A DNA stretch of 64,000 bases from Palleronia pontilimi (GCF_016412875.1 NZ_JAEKPD010000005.1:124001-188000), one strand, 5' to 3'; positions 53,414-61,511 are shown, numbered from the stretch's first letter. Notes: a model not told the origin generated them from the letters alone. Numbers and translations are program-made.

Positions 53414-53974
53414 TCAGCCGATCTCGGGCGCGTAGGTCAGGATGACCGGCACGACCAGATCCTCCTCGTCGACCAGGTGACGGTCCAGGAACTGCTGGAA
53501 CCCGTCCAGCCGCGCCTCCAACGCGCCCGCCCCGGCGCGCGGGTCGTCGCCCGCAAGCCCCGTCAGCATGGCGTTGGTGCCTTCGGCCAGGCCGTTCAGG
53601 TGCCCGTCCAGCGCGTGGTGATCGGCATCGAGCAACGCGAAGCCCCGCTCCAGCCGCCCGTCCAACCCCTGCAGCACCGGGAAGTAATGGTGATCCTCGA
53701 TCCCGTGATGGGCGTGCAGCTCCTGCAGGAAGAACTGCGCCATCCGCGCCGTCTCGCGGCCGTAGCGCTGCGCGTCCGCGTCGCCGTCCAGGAACTGCCG
53801 CGTGCCGTCCTGCAAGCGGCCCAGCACGTCGCGGAACATCAGGTGCCGGTCCAGCCAGAACCGCGTCAGCGGCGAGAAGTTGGGATGCGCCTCCCACGTG
53901 CCGCGCGGCAGCTGTTCCACCAGCACCCGCAGCGCGTCGGGCAAGCCCTCGCGGTCTTCCAGCGCGACGCTCAC
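53414..53974 (-). CDS. Hemerythrin-domain protein
   Basis: The 186-residue helical protein has the metal-ligand spacing of hemerythrin-like domains: DRHLMFRDVL near residue 42, LQELHAHHGIEDHHYFPVL near residue 83, DADHHALDGHL near residue 115 and DRHLVDEEDLVVPV near residue 163. It should bind a di-iron centre and could sense or carry oxygen or nitric oxide. It overlaps the betI gene as ATGA, so the two form an operon, which is an unusual pairing. The start is fixed by the overlap. Confidence 0.82.
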   Translation of the reverse strand: MSVALEDREGLPDALRVLVEQLPRGTWEAHPNFSPLTRFWLDRHLMFRDVLGRLQDGTRQFLDGDADAQRYGRETARMAQFFLQELHAHHGIEDHHYFPVLQGLDGRLERGFALLDADHHALDGHLNGLAEGTNAMLTGLAGDDPRAGAGALEARLDGFQQFLDRHLVDEEDLVVPVILTYAPEIG

Positions 53975-54516
53975 TCGAGCACCCGCAGCACTTGCGCACA
54001 GGCCGCCGCGGGCCCGATCCGGCCGCCCAGCGCCACCCGCAGGTACACCCCGTCGATCAGCGCGGCCAGCGTCTCGGCCATGCCCTCAGGGTCGGCATGT
54101 CCGCGCGTCCGCAGCCCCGCCCGCAGGTTCGACCGCACCCGCTGCTGATAGACCCGCAAAAGCCGCGCGGCGGTGTCGGATTTCTGCGCCCGGGTATAGA
54201 AGGTCAGCCAGGCCGCCACCACGTCGCGCCGGAAGTTGCCGGGCGCGAAACTGGCGCGCACCACCGCCTCGACCCGGTCGCCGCCTTTCGCAAGCTCGGC
54301 GCGCACCGCCGCGCCGTAATCGCGCAGGATCGCCCGCATGGCGTGGTCCATCAGGTCGGCCTTGCCGTCGAAATAATGATGCGCCAGCGCCGGGCTGATC
54401 CCCGCCTGCCGGGCGATCTGCGCGACGGTCACATCGGGGCCATGCGCGCCCACCTGTGCGATGGCCGCGTTGACCAGAGCGTCCCGCCTGATAGGTTGCA
54501 TCCCGAGCTTTGGCAT
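53971..54516 (-). CDS. betI: TetR-family choline-responsive repressor BetI
   Basis: BetI represses choline uptake and glycine-betaine synthesis genes until choline binds. The 181-residue protein has the N-terminal PIRRDALVNAAIAQVGAHG and the TetR HTH VAQIARQAGISPALAHHYF at about residues 31-49, followed by the BetI-type ligand domain with WLTFYTRAQ. It is divergent from choX with an 89-base gap that contains a palindrome, consistent with control of choX and of itself. The betA/betB enzymes are not in the window. Confidence 0.82.
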   Translation of the reverse strand: MPKLGMQPIRRDALVNAAIAQVGAHGPDVTVAQIARQAGISPALAHHYFDGKADLMDHAMRAILRDYGAAVRAELAKGGDRVEAVVRASFAPGNFRRDVVAAWLTFYTRAQKSDTAARLLRVYQQRVRSNLRAGLRTRGHADPEGMAETLAALIDGVYLRVALGGRIGPAAACAQVLRVLE

Positions 54517-54556
54517 CTATACCCCGCCATACGCGACTGAAATCGCTTAGCTTTTC

Positions 54557-54572
54557 TTGACCGGCCGATCAA
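54557..54572. promoter_or_regulatory. Candidate BetI operator between betI and choX
   Basis: TTGACCGG and CCGATCAA make a 16-base near-perfect palindrome (one mismatch) 33 bases before choX and 40 bases before betI. TetR-type repressors bind such sites in divergent promoters. The TTGACC half could also serve as a -35 hexamer for choX. Confidence 0.5.
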
Positions 54573-54605
54573 TGACCCGCGCCGGTCCACCAAGGGAGAT
54601 ATACA

Positions 54606-55526
54606 ATGAAAACCGGACTTTCCATCCTTGCCCTGACCGCCAGCGCCGGCATGGCGCTTGCCGATTGCGAAACCATCACCTTCTCGGATGTCGGCTGGAC
54701 CGACATCACCGCCACCACCGCCGCCACGACCGTGGTGCTGGACGCGCTGGGATATGACACCGAAATCAAGGTGTTGTCGGTGCCCGTCACCTATACCTCC
54801 ATGGCCGAAGGCGACATCGACGTGTTCCTGGGCAACTGGATGCCCACCATGGAAAACGACATCGCCCCCTACCGCGAAGCGGGCACCGTCGACACCGTGC
54901 GCGCCAACCTCGAAGGCGCCAAGTACACGCTGGCCGTGAACAAGGCCGCCGCCGACATGGGCATCGCCAGCTTCGAAGATATCGCCCCCAACCGCGACGC
55001 GCTGGACGGCGAGATCTACGGCATCGAGCCCGGCAATGACGGCAACCGCCTGATCCAGTCGATGATCGACGAAGGCGCCTTCGGGCTGGACGGCTTCGAA
55101 GTGGTCGAATCGTCCGAGCAGGGGATGCTCGCGCAGGTCGAACGCTCGAACCGCCGCGACCAGCCCATCGTCTTCCTGGGATGGGAGCCGCATCCCATGA
55201 ACGCCCAGTTCGAGATGTCGTACCTGACCGGCGGCGACGACTATTTCGGCCCCAACCTGGGCGGCGCCACGGTCTATACCAACACCGCCGCGGGCTTCGC
55301 GGAATCCTGCCCGAACATCGGCACGCTCCTGAACAACCTCGAGTTCACGCTCGAGATGGAAAACCAGATCATGGGCGCGATCCTGAACGACGGCACCGAA
55401 GCCTCCGAGGCCGCAACCGCCTGGCTGAAGGAAAACCCGGGCGCCCTCGACGGCTGGCTCGACGGGGTCGAGACCGCGTCGGGCGAGCCCGGCCTTCCGG
55501 CCGTCAAATCCGCGCTCGGCCTCTAA
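54606..55526 (+). CDS. choX: Choline ABC transporter substrate-binding protein ChoX
   Basis: ChoX is the periplasmic choline/acetylcholine-binding protein. The 306-residue protein has a signal peptide (MKTGLSILALTASAGMALA) and the OpuAC-type fold with DVGWTDITATTAATTVVLDA near residue 28, VDVFLGNW-like IDVFLGNWMPTMENDIAPYR near residue 73 and VFLGWEPHPMNAQFEM near residue 190; tryptophans and acidic residues of the aromatic cage are present. AGGGAGA lies 9 bases before the ATG. No choW permease or choV ATPase follows; thpR comes next, so the transporter is incomplete at this locus. Confidence 0.9.
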   Translation: MKTGLSILALTASAGMALADCETITFSDVGWTDITATTAATTVVLDALGYDTEIKVLSVPVTYTSMAEGDIDVFLGNWMPTMENDIAPYREAGTVDTVRANLEGAKYTLAVNKAAADMGIASFEDIAPNRDALDGEIYGIEPGNDGNRLIQSMIDEGAFGLDGFEVVESSEQGMLAQVERSNRRDQPIVFLGWEPHPMNAQFEMSYLTGGDDYFGPNLGGATVYTNTAAGFAESCPNIGTLLNNLEFTLEMENQIMGAILNDGTEASEAATAWLKENPGALDGWLDGVETASGEPGLPAVKSALGL

Positions 55527-55549
55527 GACGATCCGGTCGGGGGCCACGC

Positions 55550-56092
55550 ATGCGCATCTTCGTGGCCCTCGACCTGTCGGACGACCTGATCGACGCCCTG
55601 TCGCGGCTGCAGGACCACCTGAAGACCGGCCGCCTCGTCCCCGAAGACGACCTGCACCTGACGCTCGCCTTCGTGCCGGACATCAAGCCGCAGCCGCTCG
55701 ACGACCTGGCGCTCGACCTGGAAATGCTGCGCACAGCACCCCTCGCGCTGGACGCGCGGGGCGTGGCCACCTTCGGCAGCGCAAGGCCCCGCAGCCTGCG
55801 TGCGGCGATCATGCCCAACCCGGCCCTCAACTACCTGCAGTCGAAGGTCACGACGCTGATCCGGCGCGCGGGCGTCATCCTGCCCCATCGCCGTTTCGTC
55901 CCCCACATCACGCTGGCGCGATTCCCCAACACCATGGCCCCCGACGAGCACGCCCGGCTCGGGCGCTTCCTGCAGGCCCATGGCGACTGGTCCCACCCGC
56001 CGACGCCCGCCACCAAGCTGACGCTCTACCAGTCCACGCTCACGCCGGACGGACCGCGATACGACGCGCTGCAAAGCCACGACCTGATCTGA
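55550..56092 (+). CDS. thpR: RNA 2',3'-cyclic phosphodiesterase ThpR
   Basis: ThpR belongs to the 2H phosphoesterase (LigT) family and opens RNA 2',3'-cyclic phosphates. The 180-residue protein begins MRIFVALDLSDDL and carries both catalytic HxTx motifs, HLTLAF near residue 36 and HITLAR near residue 123, with ALDARGVATFGSARPR between. The ATG at 55550 matches the family N-terminus. It lies 23 bases after choX and may be read through from it, though the functions are unrelated. Confidence 0.9.
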   Translation: MRIFVALDLSDDLIDALSRLQDHLKTGRLVPEDDLHLTLAFVPDIKPQPLDDLALDLEMLRTAPLALDARGVATFGSARPRSLRAAIMPNPALNYLQSKVTTLIRRAGVILPHRRFVPHITLARFPNTMAPDEHARLGRFLQAHGDWSHPPTPATKLTLYQSTLTPDGPRYDALQSHDLI

Positions 56093-56126
56093 CCCGCCCG
56101 CGGCACCTCCGGCCCGCACCCGCGTT

Positions 56127-56153
56127 CCCCATCTTTGTTCTTCCAAATATCCC
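56127..56153 (-). repeat. GGATATTT-type intergenic element, copy 5
   Basis: On the minus strand GGGATATTTGG is followed by AAGAACAAAGATGGGG, 44 bases after the GntR gene stop. It is nearly identical to the copy at 5641-5665. Confidence 0.6.
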
Positions 56154-56197
56154 GGCACGCCGCCTGCCCCGGGCGCGACGATACCTGCCAAAGCGGC

Positions 56198-56902
56198 TCA
56201 GTCGCCTGCCAGGATCATCCGCAGCCCGTGGGTCACGTCGCTGCGCACCGCTAGGCGCAGACCCGGCTCGTCGCCGGCCTCGAGCGCCGCGATGATCCCC
56301 ACATGGCCCCGCGGCGGCGCGGTGCGGTTCATCCGCCCATAAAGCGCCCGCATGGTGGGTCCCAGCTGCAGCCAGACCGTCTCGGCCATGGCCAGCATCG
56401 CCGGGGCCTGCGCGCGCAGGTACAGCATCCGGTGGAATTCCAGGTTGCGGCGCAGGTATTCCACCGCGTCACCCTTCGCCACCGCTTCCGCGATCAGCGT
56501 GTTCACGGCGCGCATCCGCTCGATCATCGCCCCGTGGGCGCGCGGCAGGGCGCGGCTGGCCAGCTCGACCTCGATCAGCGCGCGCAAGGCCGCCAGCTCC
56601 TCGATCCGGTCGGGCGACAGGTCCGGCGTCGTCACCCGGCCCGACGGCGACAGGGTCAGCGCCCCTTCGGCCACCAGCCGCCGCGCCGCCTCGCGCGCGG
56701 GGGTCATCGACACGCCGAACTGCCGCCCGATGCCGCGCAGCGTCAGCGCCGCACCCGGCGCCAGCTCGCCATGCATGATCTGGGTCCGCAGCACGCGGTA
56801 GACCCGGTCATGGGCCGCCTGGCCCTGGCCCGCCTCGGGGCGGCTCTGGATCAGCACCGCGCCACTTTCAGCCGAACTGCCAGGCGTGCAGATCACCGCC
56901 AT
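56198..56902 (-). CDS. GntR-family (FadR/FCD) transcriptional regulator
   Basis: The 234-residue protein has a GntR winged HTH (RVYRVLRTQIMHGELAPGAA, then LRGIGRQFGVSMTPAREAAR at about residues 55-74) and a helical FCD ligand domain with ELAALRALIEVELASRALPR and the metal-site-like YLRRNLEFHRMLY and DVTHGLRMIL. The ATG at 56902 overlaps the end of the YgjP gene by 35 bases; GTG at 56857 would avoid the overlap and still include the whole HTH, so the exact start is open. The effector is unknown; FCD ligands are usually small organic acids. Confidence 0.85.
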   Translation of the reverse strand: MAVICTPGSSAESGAVLIQSRPEAGQGQAAHDRVYRVLRTQIMHGELAPGAALTLRGIGRQFGVSMTPAREAARRLVAEGALTLSPSGRVTTPDLSPDRIEELAALRALIEVELASRALPRAHGAMIERMRAVNTLIAEAVAKGDAVEYLRRNLEFHRMLYLRAQAPAMLAMAETVWLQLGPTMRALYGRMNRTAPPRGHVGIIAALEAGDEPGLRLAVRSDVTHGLRMILAGD

Positions 56903-57560
56903 GGGTGCGCAGCCAGGCCCGGTGGGCCTTCCAGTCGGGACAAAGCCGCGTCACCACCGACCAGAAGGCGGGCGAATGGTCCATATGCGCCAGGTGCGCG
57001 ACCTCGTGCGCCGCCACGTAATCCAGCACGTCGAACGGGGCCAGCGCCAGGCGCCACGAATAGTTGAGGTTGCCCTGCCACGAACACGAGCCCCAGCGCG
57101 AACGCGTGTCGCGCAGGGTGATCCGCCCCGGCACCCGCCCGATCGCGGCGGCATACCGACCCGAGGCGGCGACCAGCGCCCCGCGCGCCGCCTCTTTCAC
57201 CACGGCCTGGACCTGGGGGCCGACGGGGCGGGCGGCCCGCACCCGCAGGACATCCGGCCCCAGTCCGGGCGCGCCCTCGACGACCTCGCGCGGCGCCCCC
57301 AGGACCGGTACCACGCCGCCCAGCGCGACGCCCCGCCCGGGCGCCCGTTTCGACAGATGTGACCGGATCCAGTCCGAGCGTTCTTCGGCGAAGGCCAGCC
57401 CCGCCCGCTCGGACACGCCGCGCGGCAAGGACAGCGTCACCCGGCCGTCCAGCGACGACACCCGCAGCGTGATCCGCCGCGCCCGCGCCGACCGGCGCAA
57501 CACCAGCTCCACCGGCGGATCGCCGGGCAAGGTCTTGCAGCTTTCGCGCGCCTGTCCCAT
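56868..57560 (-). CDS. YgjP/DUF45 (M48-like, SprT-type) metallopeptidase
   Basis: The 230-residue protein has the YgjP-like zinc-peptidase core: RDTRSRWGSCSWQGNLNYSW near residue 152, and the zinc motif AAHEVAHLAHMDHSPAFW near residue 185, where the HExxH-type site reads HEVAH and the third ligand is the downstream histidine in MDHSPAFW. The N-terminal part (VELVLRRSARARRITLRVSS) is the typical beta-rich lead-in. It has no signal peptide and should be cytosolic. The substrate is unknown. It is divergent from the TIGR02300 gene. Confidence 0.85.
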   Translation of the reverse strand: MGQARESCKTLPGDPPVELVLRRSARARRITLRVSSLDGRVTLSLPRGVSERAGLAFAEERSDWIRSHLSKRAPGRGVALGGVVPVLGAPREVVEGAPGLGPDVLRVRAARPVGPQVQAVVKEAARGALVAASGRYAAAIGRVPGRITLRDTRSRWGSCSWQGNLNYSWRLALAPFDVLDYVAAHEVAHLAHMDHSPAFWSVVTRLCPDWKAHRAWLRTHGGDLHAWQFG

Positions 57561-57681
57561 ATGCCATCCCTAGCCAATCGCACCCGCCCGCACCAGTCCG
57601 CGAAAGCCTTTGACACCCATCGCGGCCTGTGGCAGGTGGCAGCCTGTTTTCACGATACCAGACCAGACGAAAGGGTCATCC

Positions 57682-58014
57682 ATGCCCAAGGAAGAATGGG
57701 GAACCAAGCGCGTCTGCCCGACCACCGGCAAGCGCTTCTACGACCTCAACGCCGATCCGGTCGTCAGCCCCTATACCGGCGAGGTCGTGCAACTCGACAC
57801 CGGCAAAGGCAGCCGCACCATGGTGGCCGACAAGGCCGACAAGGAATCCGCCAAGAAGGATCAGACCGACGAAGAGGAAGACGTCATCCTGGACGATGAC
57901 GACGACTCGACCGACGTGGATCTGGGCGACGACGTGCTGGAAGACGATGACGACGACGACAACGTGTCGCTCGACGATATCGCCGACGTGCCGTCCGAAG
58001 ACGACGACAGCTGA
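57682..58014 (+). CDS. TIGR02300-family acidic protein
   Basis: The 110-residue protein starts KEEWGTKRVCPTTGKRFYDL, the TIGR02300 signature, then SPYTGEVVQL, and continues into a long, almost purely acidic tail with runs of up to six aspartates. The lone cysteine near the start suggests a degenerate zinc-ribbon. Such proteins occur in most alphaproteobacteria; the function is unknown. AAAGGGTC precedes the ATG, and a TTGACA hexamer lies 67 bases upstream. It is followed by tRNA-Ala. Confidence 0.82.
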   Translation: MPKEEWGTKRVCPTTGKRFYDLNADPVVSPYTGEVVQLDTGKGSRTMVADKADKESAKKDQTDEEEDVILDDDDDSTDVDLGDDVLEDDDDDDNVSLDDIADVPSEDDDS

Positions 58015-58111
58015 CGGATCGCGGCGGCGCGCGGGGCGGGCGTTTTTCCGCTTGAACCCCGCGCAGACGCCGATTAGAGACGCGGCACATCGCGCGGGCC
58101 TCCCGCGCCAC

Positions 58112-58187
58112 GGGCCCTTAGCTCAGATGGTAGAGCGCCTGCATGGCATGCAGGAGGTCAGCGGTTCGATCCCGCTAGGGTCCACCA
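58112..58187 (+). tRNA. tRNA-Ala(GGC)
   Basis: The 76-base cloverleaf has acceptor stem GGGCCCT/AGGGTCC (with one G-U pair), anticodon stem CCTGC/GCAGG enclosing the loop ATGGCAT (anticodon GGC), T-loop TTCGATC and an encoded CCA. It stands alone. Confidence 0.96.
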
Positions 58188-58368
58188 ATCTCCCCGTTTG
58201 ATGATCTGCACCGCCGACGCGGCCCTTCCGCGCCATGGCGAAGATCCGCGCGGATGGCGCCGATATCTCCACACCCGACACCGTTCCATCCCCCCGGCCA
58301 CACGCGGGCGCGTTCGCAGAGGCGCGCCCCGCTTGCACTTTCCGCGCCCGCCGCGATAGGCAGACGAG

Positions 58369-59046
58369 ATGCTTCCCTGGATCCCCCTCGCCGATGGGCG
58401 AACGCCCGATGGCGACACGCTGCGCCTGTTGCGCCGCGGCGACGAGTTCTCGATCCGCCTGACCGGCGGGAACGAGCTGATGAACTCCCGCCTCGGCGGC
58501 TCGGAAGAAGCGCTGGCCACCCGCAGCATCGCCACGCTGGACGGACGGGCCGCGCCCCACCTGCTGATCGGCGGCCTCGGGATGGGCTTCACCCTGCGCG
58601 CCGCGCAGGATGCTCTGGGCCCCGACGCCACGCTGACCGTCGCCGAGATCGTGGGCGAGCTTGCCGACTGGGCGCGCGGCCCCCTGGCCCCCGTGTTCGG
58701 CGACTGCCTTGACGATCCGCGCGTGGATCTTCGGATCGACGATGTGGCGCGCATCATCCGGGCGGCGGATGCGGCGTTCGACGCCATCCTGCTCGACGTG
58801 GACAACGGGCCCGACGGCCTGACGCGGGCGGGCAACGACGCGCTTTATTCCGATGCGGGGCTCGGTGCCGCCCGCCGCGCGCTGCGCCCGGGCGGCGTGC
58901 TTGCCATCTGATCGGCCCATCCCGCGCCGTCCTTCACCGCGCGCCTTCGGGCTGCGAAATTCGACGTGCAGGTGGAAACCCACCGCGCGGGGCGCAGCAA
59001 GCGCGGGGCGAAACACACGATCTGGCTTGCAAAACGCGCGGCGTAA
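58369..59046 (+). pseudogene. Spermidine-synthase-like methyltransferase-fold gene interrupted by one in-frame TGA
   Basis: Reading from ATG 58369, 180 codons encode a Rossmann-fold protein with LLIGGLGMGFTLRAAQDAL near residue 65, LTVAEIVGELADWARG, FDAILLDVDNGPDGLT near residue 138 and ARRALRPGGVLAI. Codon 181 (58909-58911) is TGA; the same frame then continues for 44 sense codons, ending HTIWLAKRAA before TAA at 59044-59046. The continuation reads as the natural C-terminus of this spermidine-synthase-like family, where I expect a tryptophan (TGG) at the stop position. The likely explanation is a single-base nonsense change or a sequencing error. If real, the product is a 180-residue truncated protein missing the last strands. 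A TTGCAC/GATAGG promoter-like pair lies just upstream. Confidence 0.75.
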
Positions 59047-59065
59047 GGCTCGATTCCGCGCGGAT

Positions 59066-59083
59066 ACGTTGATAAGTTATCAG
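59066..59083. promoter_or_regulatory. Operator-like motif upstream of the MarR-like gene
   Basis: ACGTTGATAAGTTATCAG lies 32 bases before the start of the regulator gene. Its core TGATAA-G-TTATCA is a perfect palindrome, and 15 of 18 bases match a site in the dctP/pxpB divergent promoter. It may be an autoregulatory operator. Confidence 0.55.
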
Positions 59084-59115
59084 TAATTCGTCAGTCAAAG
59101 GTTGTAGAGGTTGTC

Positions 59116-59631
59116 ATGTCCGAACCCGACACGCGCCGCATCGTCTCGTCCCGCCACCTGGCCGAGGGCGAGATGTGGGAGATGTCCGAGCTGGAATACG
59201 GGCTGATTGTCGCCCACAACGCCTTTTATCGCTGGATGACGAAATGCATGGCCGCGGCGGGCCAGCCGGACCTGAGCGCGCTGGAAATCCTGGTGCTGCA
59301 CAACGCCAACCACCGCGACCGGGCCAAGCGCGTGTCCGATATCTGCTTCCTTCTGAATATCGAGGACACCCACACCGTCACCTACGCGCTGCGCAAGCTG
59401 GTGAAGCTCGCGCTTCTGACGGCCGAGAAACGCGGCAAGGAAGTCTTCTACACGACCTCGGATACGGGCCGCGATCTGTGCGCCCGCTACCGCACGCTGC
59501 GCCAGCAATGCTTGCTGCAGGCCTTGCCCGGCGGCGGGGTGGACGGCGCCGCCCTGCGCGACGCCGCGGCCCTTCTGCGCAGCCTGTCGGGCCAGTTCGA
59601 CCAGGCCAGCCGCGCGGCCGCGTCCCTCTAG
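59116..59631 (+). CDS. MarR-like winged-helix regulator next to a TRAP transporter
   Basis: The 171-residue protein has a winged-helix domain at about residues 30-125: LIVAHNAFYRWMTKCMAA, LSALEILVLHNANH, the recognition segment VSDICFLLNIEDTHTVTYAL, and the wing KLALLTAEKRGKEVFYTTSD, with helices for dimerisation at both ends. It resembles MarR/PF13463-type regulators found beside TRAP transporters in roseobacters. It is convergent with dctM. The shared motif upstream of its own gene and of dctP/pxpB suggests that it controls the whole cluster. Confidence 0.82.
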   Translation: MSEPDTRRIVSSRHLAEGEMWEMSELEYGLIVAHNAFYRWMTKCMAAAGQPDLSALEILVLHNANHRDRAKRVSDICFLLNIEDTHTVTYALRKLVKLALLTAEKRGKEVFYTTSDTGRDLCARYRTLRQQCLLQALPGGGVDGAALRDAAALLRSLSGQFDQASRAAASL

Positions 59632-59635
59632 GCAC

Positions 59636-59679
59636 AGAAAATCGGGGATTTTCTGGCAAAGATTATCAGGGATAATCTT
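59636..59679. terminator. Two tandem perfect hairpins between the convergent regulator and dctM genes
   Basis: AGAAAATC/GATTTTCT (59636-59643 with 59647-59654, 3-base loop) is followed by AAGATTATC/GATAATCTT (59659-59667 with 59671-59679, 3-base loop). Both are perfect and AU-rich, unlike the surroundings, and lie 5 bases after one stop and 6 bases before the other. A bidirectional terminator role is likely, though there is no classical GC stem. Confidence 0.55.
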
Positions 59680-59685
59680 GCCCGC

Positions 59686-60987
59686 TCAATTGCCCATGGC
59701 GTTCGGTAACACCGTGACGATGCCCGGGAACACCGTGATCAGGGCAGCCCCCAGCACCAGCAGCGCAAAGAACGGCAGCGCCGCTTTCGCCACCCGCAGG
59801 ATGTCGATCCCGGTCAGCCCCTGGATGACGAACAGGTTGAAGCCCACCGGCGGCGTGATCTGGCTCATCTCGACCACCAGCACCAGGTAGATGCCGAACC
59901 ACAGCCGGTCGATCCCCGCCGCCTCGACCATGGGCAGGATGATCGACGTGGTCAGCACCACGATGGAAATCCCGTCCAGAAAACAGCCCAGCACGATGAA
60001 GAACACCGTCAGTGCCGCCAGCAGCGCATAGGGCGACAGCTCGAACGCGCCGATCCACGCCGCCAGGTTGCGCGGGATGCCCGTGAACCCCATCGAGATC
60101 GACAGGAACGCCGCCCCCAGCAGGATGAAGGCGATCATGCACGACGTGCGCGTGGCCCCCATCAGCGCATCCTTGAACTCGGACCACCCGAAGCTCGACG
60201 TCATGGACGCCAGCACCAACGCCAGGAACACGCCCACCGCCGCGGCGTCCGTGGGCGACGCGATGCCGGTATAGATCGACCCGATGACGCCCGCGATCAG
60301 CAGCACCACCGGCACCAGCCGCCGCGACGCGCGCAGCTTTTCCATCAGCGAGAAATCCGTCGCCTCGACCGGAATCAGGTCGCGGTCCAGCAGCGCCCGC
60401 ACCGCGACGTAGCCCGCGAACAAGCCCACCAGCATCAGCCCCGGCAGGATCCCCGCCACGAACAGCCGCGCGATGCTCTGCTCGGTCGCCACGCCATAGA
60501 CGATCAGGATGATCGACGGCGGGATCAGCAGGCCCAGCGTGGCGCTGCCCGCCAGCGTGCCCAGGATCAGGCTTTCGGGATAACCGCGGCCCTTCAGCTC
60601 GGGCACGCTCATCTTGCCGATGGTCGCCGCCGTCGCCGCGGACGAGCCCGACACGGCGGCGAAGATCGCGCAGCCCAGGATGTTGACATGCAGCAGCCGC
60701 CCCGGCGCGCGGCCCAGCCACGGGGCCAAGCCGGAAAACATATCCTCGGACAGCCTAGATCGCAGCAGGATCTCGCCCATCAGAATGAACAGCGGCAGGG
60801 CCGCCAGCGGCCAACTGTGCGAATGGCCCCACAGCGTCGTGGCCAGCACCAGCCCCTCGGGCGCGTTGGTGAAAAAGGCCATGGCGACGAAGGCCATGAC
60901 CATCAGCGCCAGCGCGACCCACAGGCCCATGGCCAGCAGACCGATCAACAGGCCGAAGAGCAGCGCGAAGATGGCGGGATCGGACAT
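59686..60987 (-). CDS. dctM: TRAP transporter large membrane subunit DctM
   Basis: DctM is the 12-segment ion-coupled translocation subunit of a tripartite TRAP transporter. The 433-residue protein carries the DctM family features: PLAALPLFILMGEILLRS near residue 62, ILGCAIFAAVSGSSAATAAT near residue 102, GSATLGLLIPPSIILIVYG near residue 145, and the late PVGFNLFVIQGLTGID. The start at 60987 shares one base with the dctQ stop (TGATG). The sequence alone does not tell the substrate; the pxpBC neighbours suggest 5-oxoproline. Confidence 0.93.
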   Translation of the reverse strand: MSDPAIFALLFGLLIGLLAMGLWVALALMVMAFVAMAFFTNAPEGLVLATTLWGHSHSWPLAALPLFILMGEILLRSRLSEDMFSGLAPWLGRAPGRLLHVNILGCAIFAAVSGSSAATAATIGKMSVPELKGRGYPESLILGTLAGSATLGLLIPPSIILIVYGVATEQSIARLFVAGILPGLMLVGLFAGYVAVRALLDRDLIPVEATDFSLMEKLRASRRLVPVVLLIAGVIGSIYTGIASPTDAAAVGVFLALVLASMTSSFGWSEFKDALMGATRTSCMIAFILLGAAFLSISMGFTGIPRNLAAWIGAFELSPYALLAALTVFFIVLGCFLDGISIVVLTTSIILPMVEAAGIDRLWFGIYLVLVVEMSQITPPVGFNLFVIQGLTGIDILRVAKAALPFFALLVLGAALITVFPGIVTVLPNAMGN

Positions 60988-61511
60988 CAGGCTTCTCCCG
61001 CGTCGATCAGGACGGGACGCCGCGTGCGCAGCGCCTCGACCAGGGTGTCGATCAGCGCCACCAGCAGCAGCCCCAGCCCCGCCACCATGGGCACCTGCGG
61101 GATCCACAGCGGGATCGCGATGATGCCGGTGGACTGGTCGCCGTAATGCCAGCTTTCGCCCACCAGCATAGCGGTCCAGTAGGTCGCGATCCCGACCATG
61201 CCGATGCCCACGACCAGCACCAGGATCTCGCTGACCCACATCATGGCCCGGGGGAACCGCTGCACCAGCAGGTTCACGCGGATATGCACCCCGTGGCGCA
61301 GGGTCGACGCGGCCGCCAGGAAGGTGGCGGCCGCCAGCGCGAAGCCCGCGAAATCGGCGTAGGACGGGATCGTCAGGTTCGCCTGCGGCCCGCCCAGGCG
61401 CGACGCGATGTTCAGGCCCACCTGCGCCGTGACCACCGCGCAAATGCTCAGGATCGACAGCGCCGCCAGCCATCCGGCGCCGCTGTAAAGACTATCCAGA
61501 AACCGCCGCAT
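60987..61511 (-). CDS. dctQ: TRAP transporter small membrane subunit DctQ
   Basis: The 174-residue protein has four membrane segments (about residues 12-35, 50-70, 90-115 and 135-160) and the DctQ-type patterns FAGFALAAATFLAAASTLRH and GVHIRVNLLVQRFP, where the conserved arginine-rich loop lies between the second and third segments. It is coupled to dctM. A hairpin between dctP and dctQ should lower its expression relative to the binding protein. Confidence 0.9.
   Translation of the reverse strand: MRRFLDSLYSGAGWLAALSILSICAVVTAQVGLNIASRLGGPQANLTIPSYADFAGFALAAATFLAAASTLRHGVHIRVNLLVQRFPRAMMWVSEILVLVVGIGMVGIATYWTAMLVGESWHYGDQSTGIIAIPLWIPQVPMVAGLGLLLVALIDTLVEALRTRRPVLIDAGEA

Noticed and set aside
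58909-58911. TGA as a selenocysteine codon
   Set aside because: The expected residue is tryptophan, no SECIS-like hairpin stands out right after the codon, and the protein is not of a redox type.
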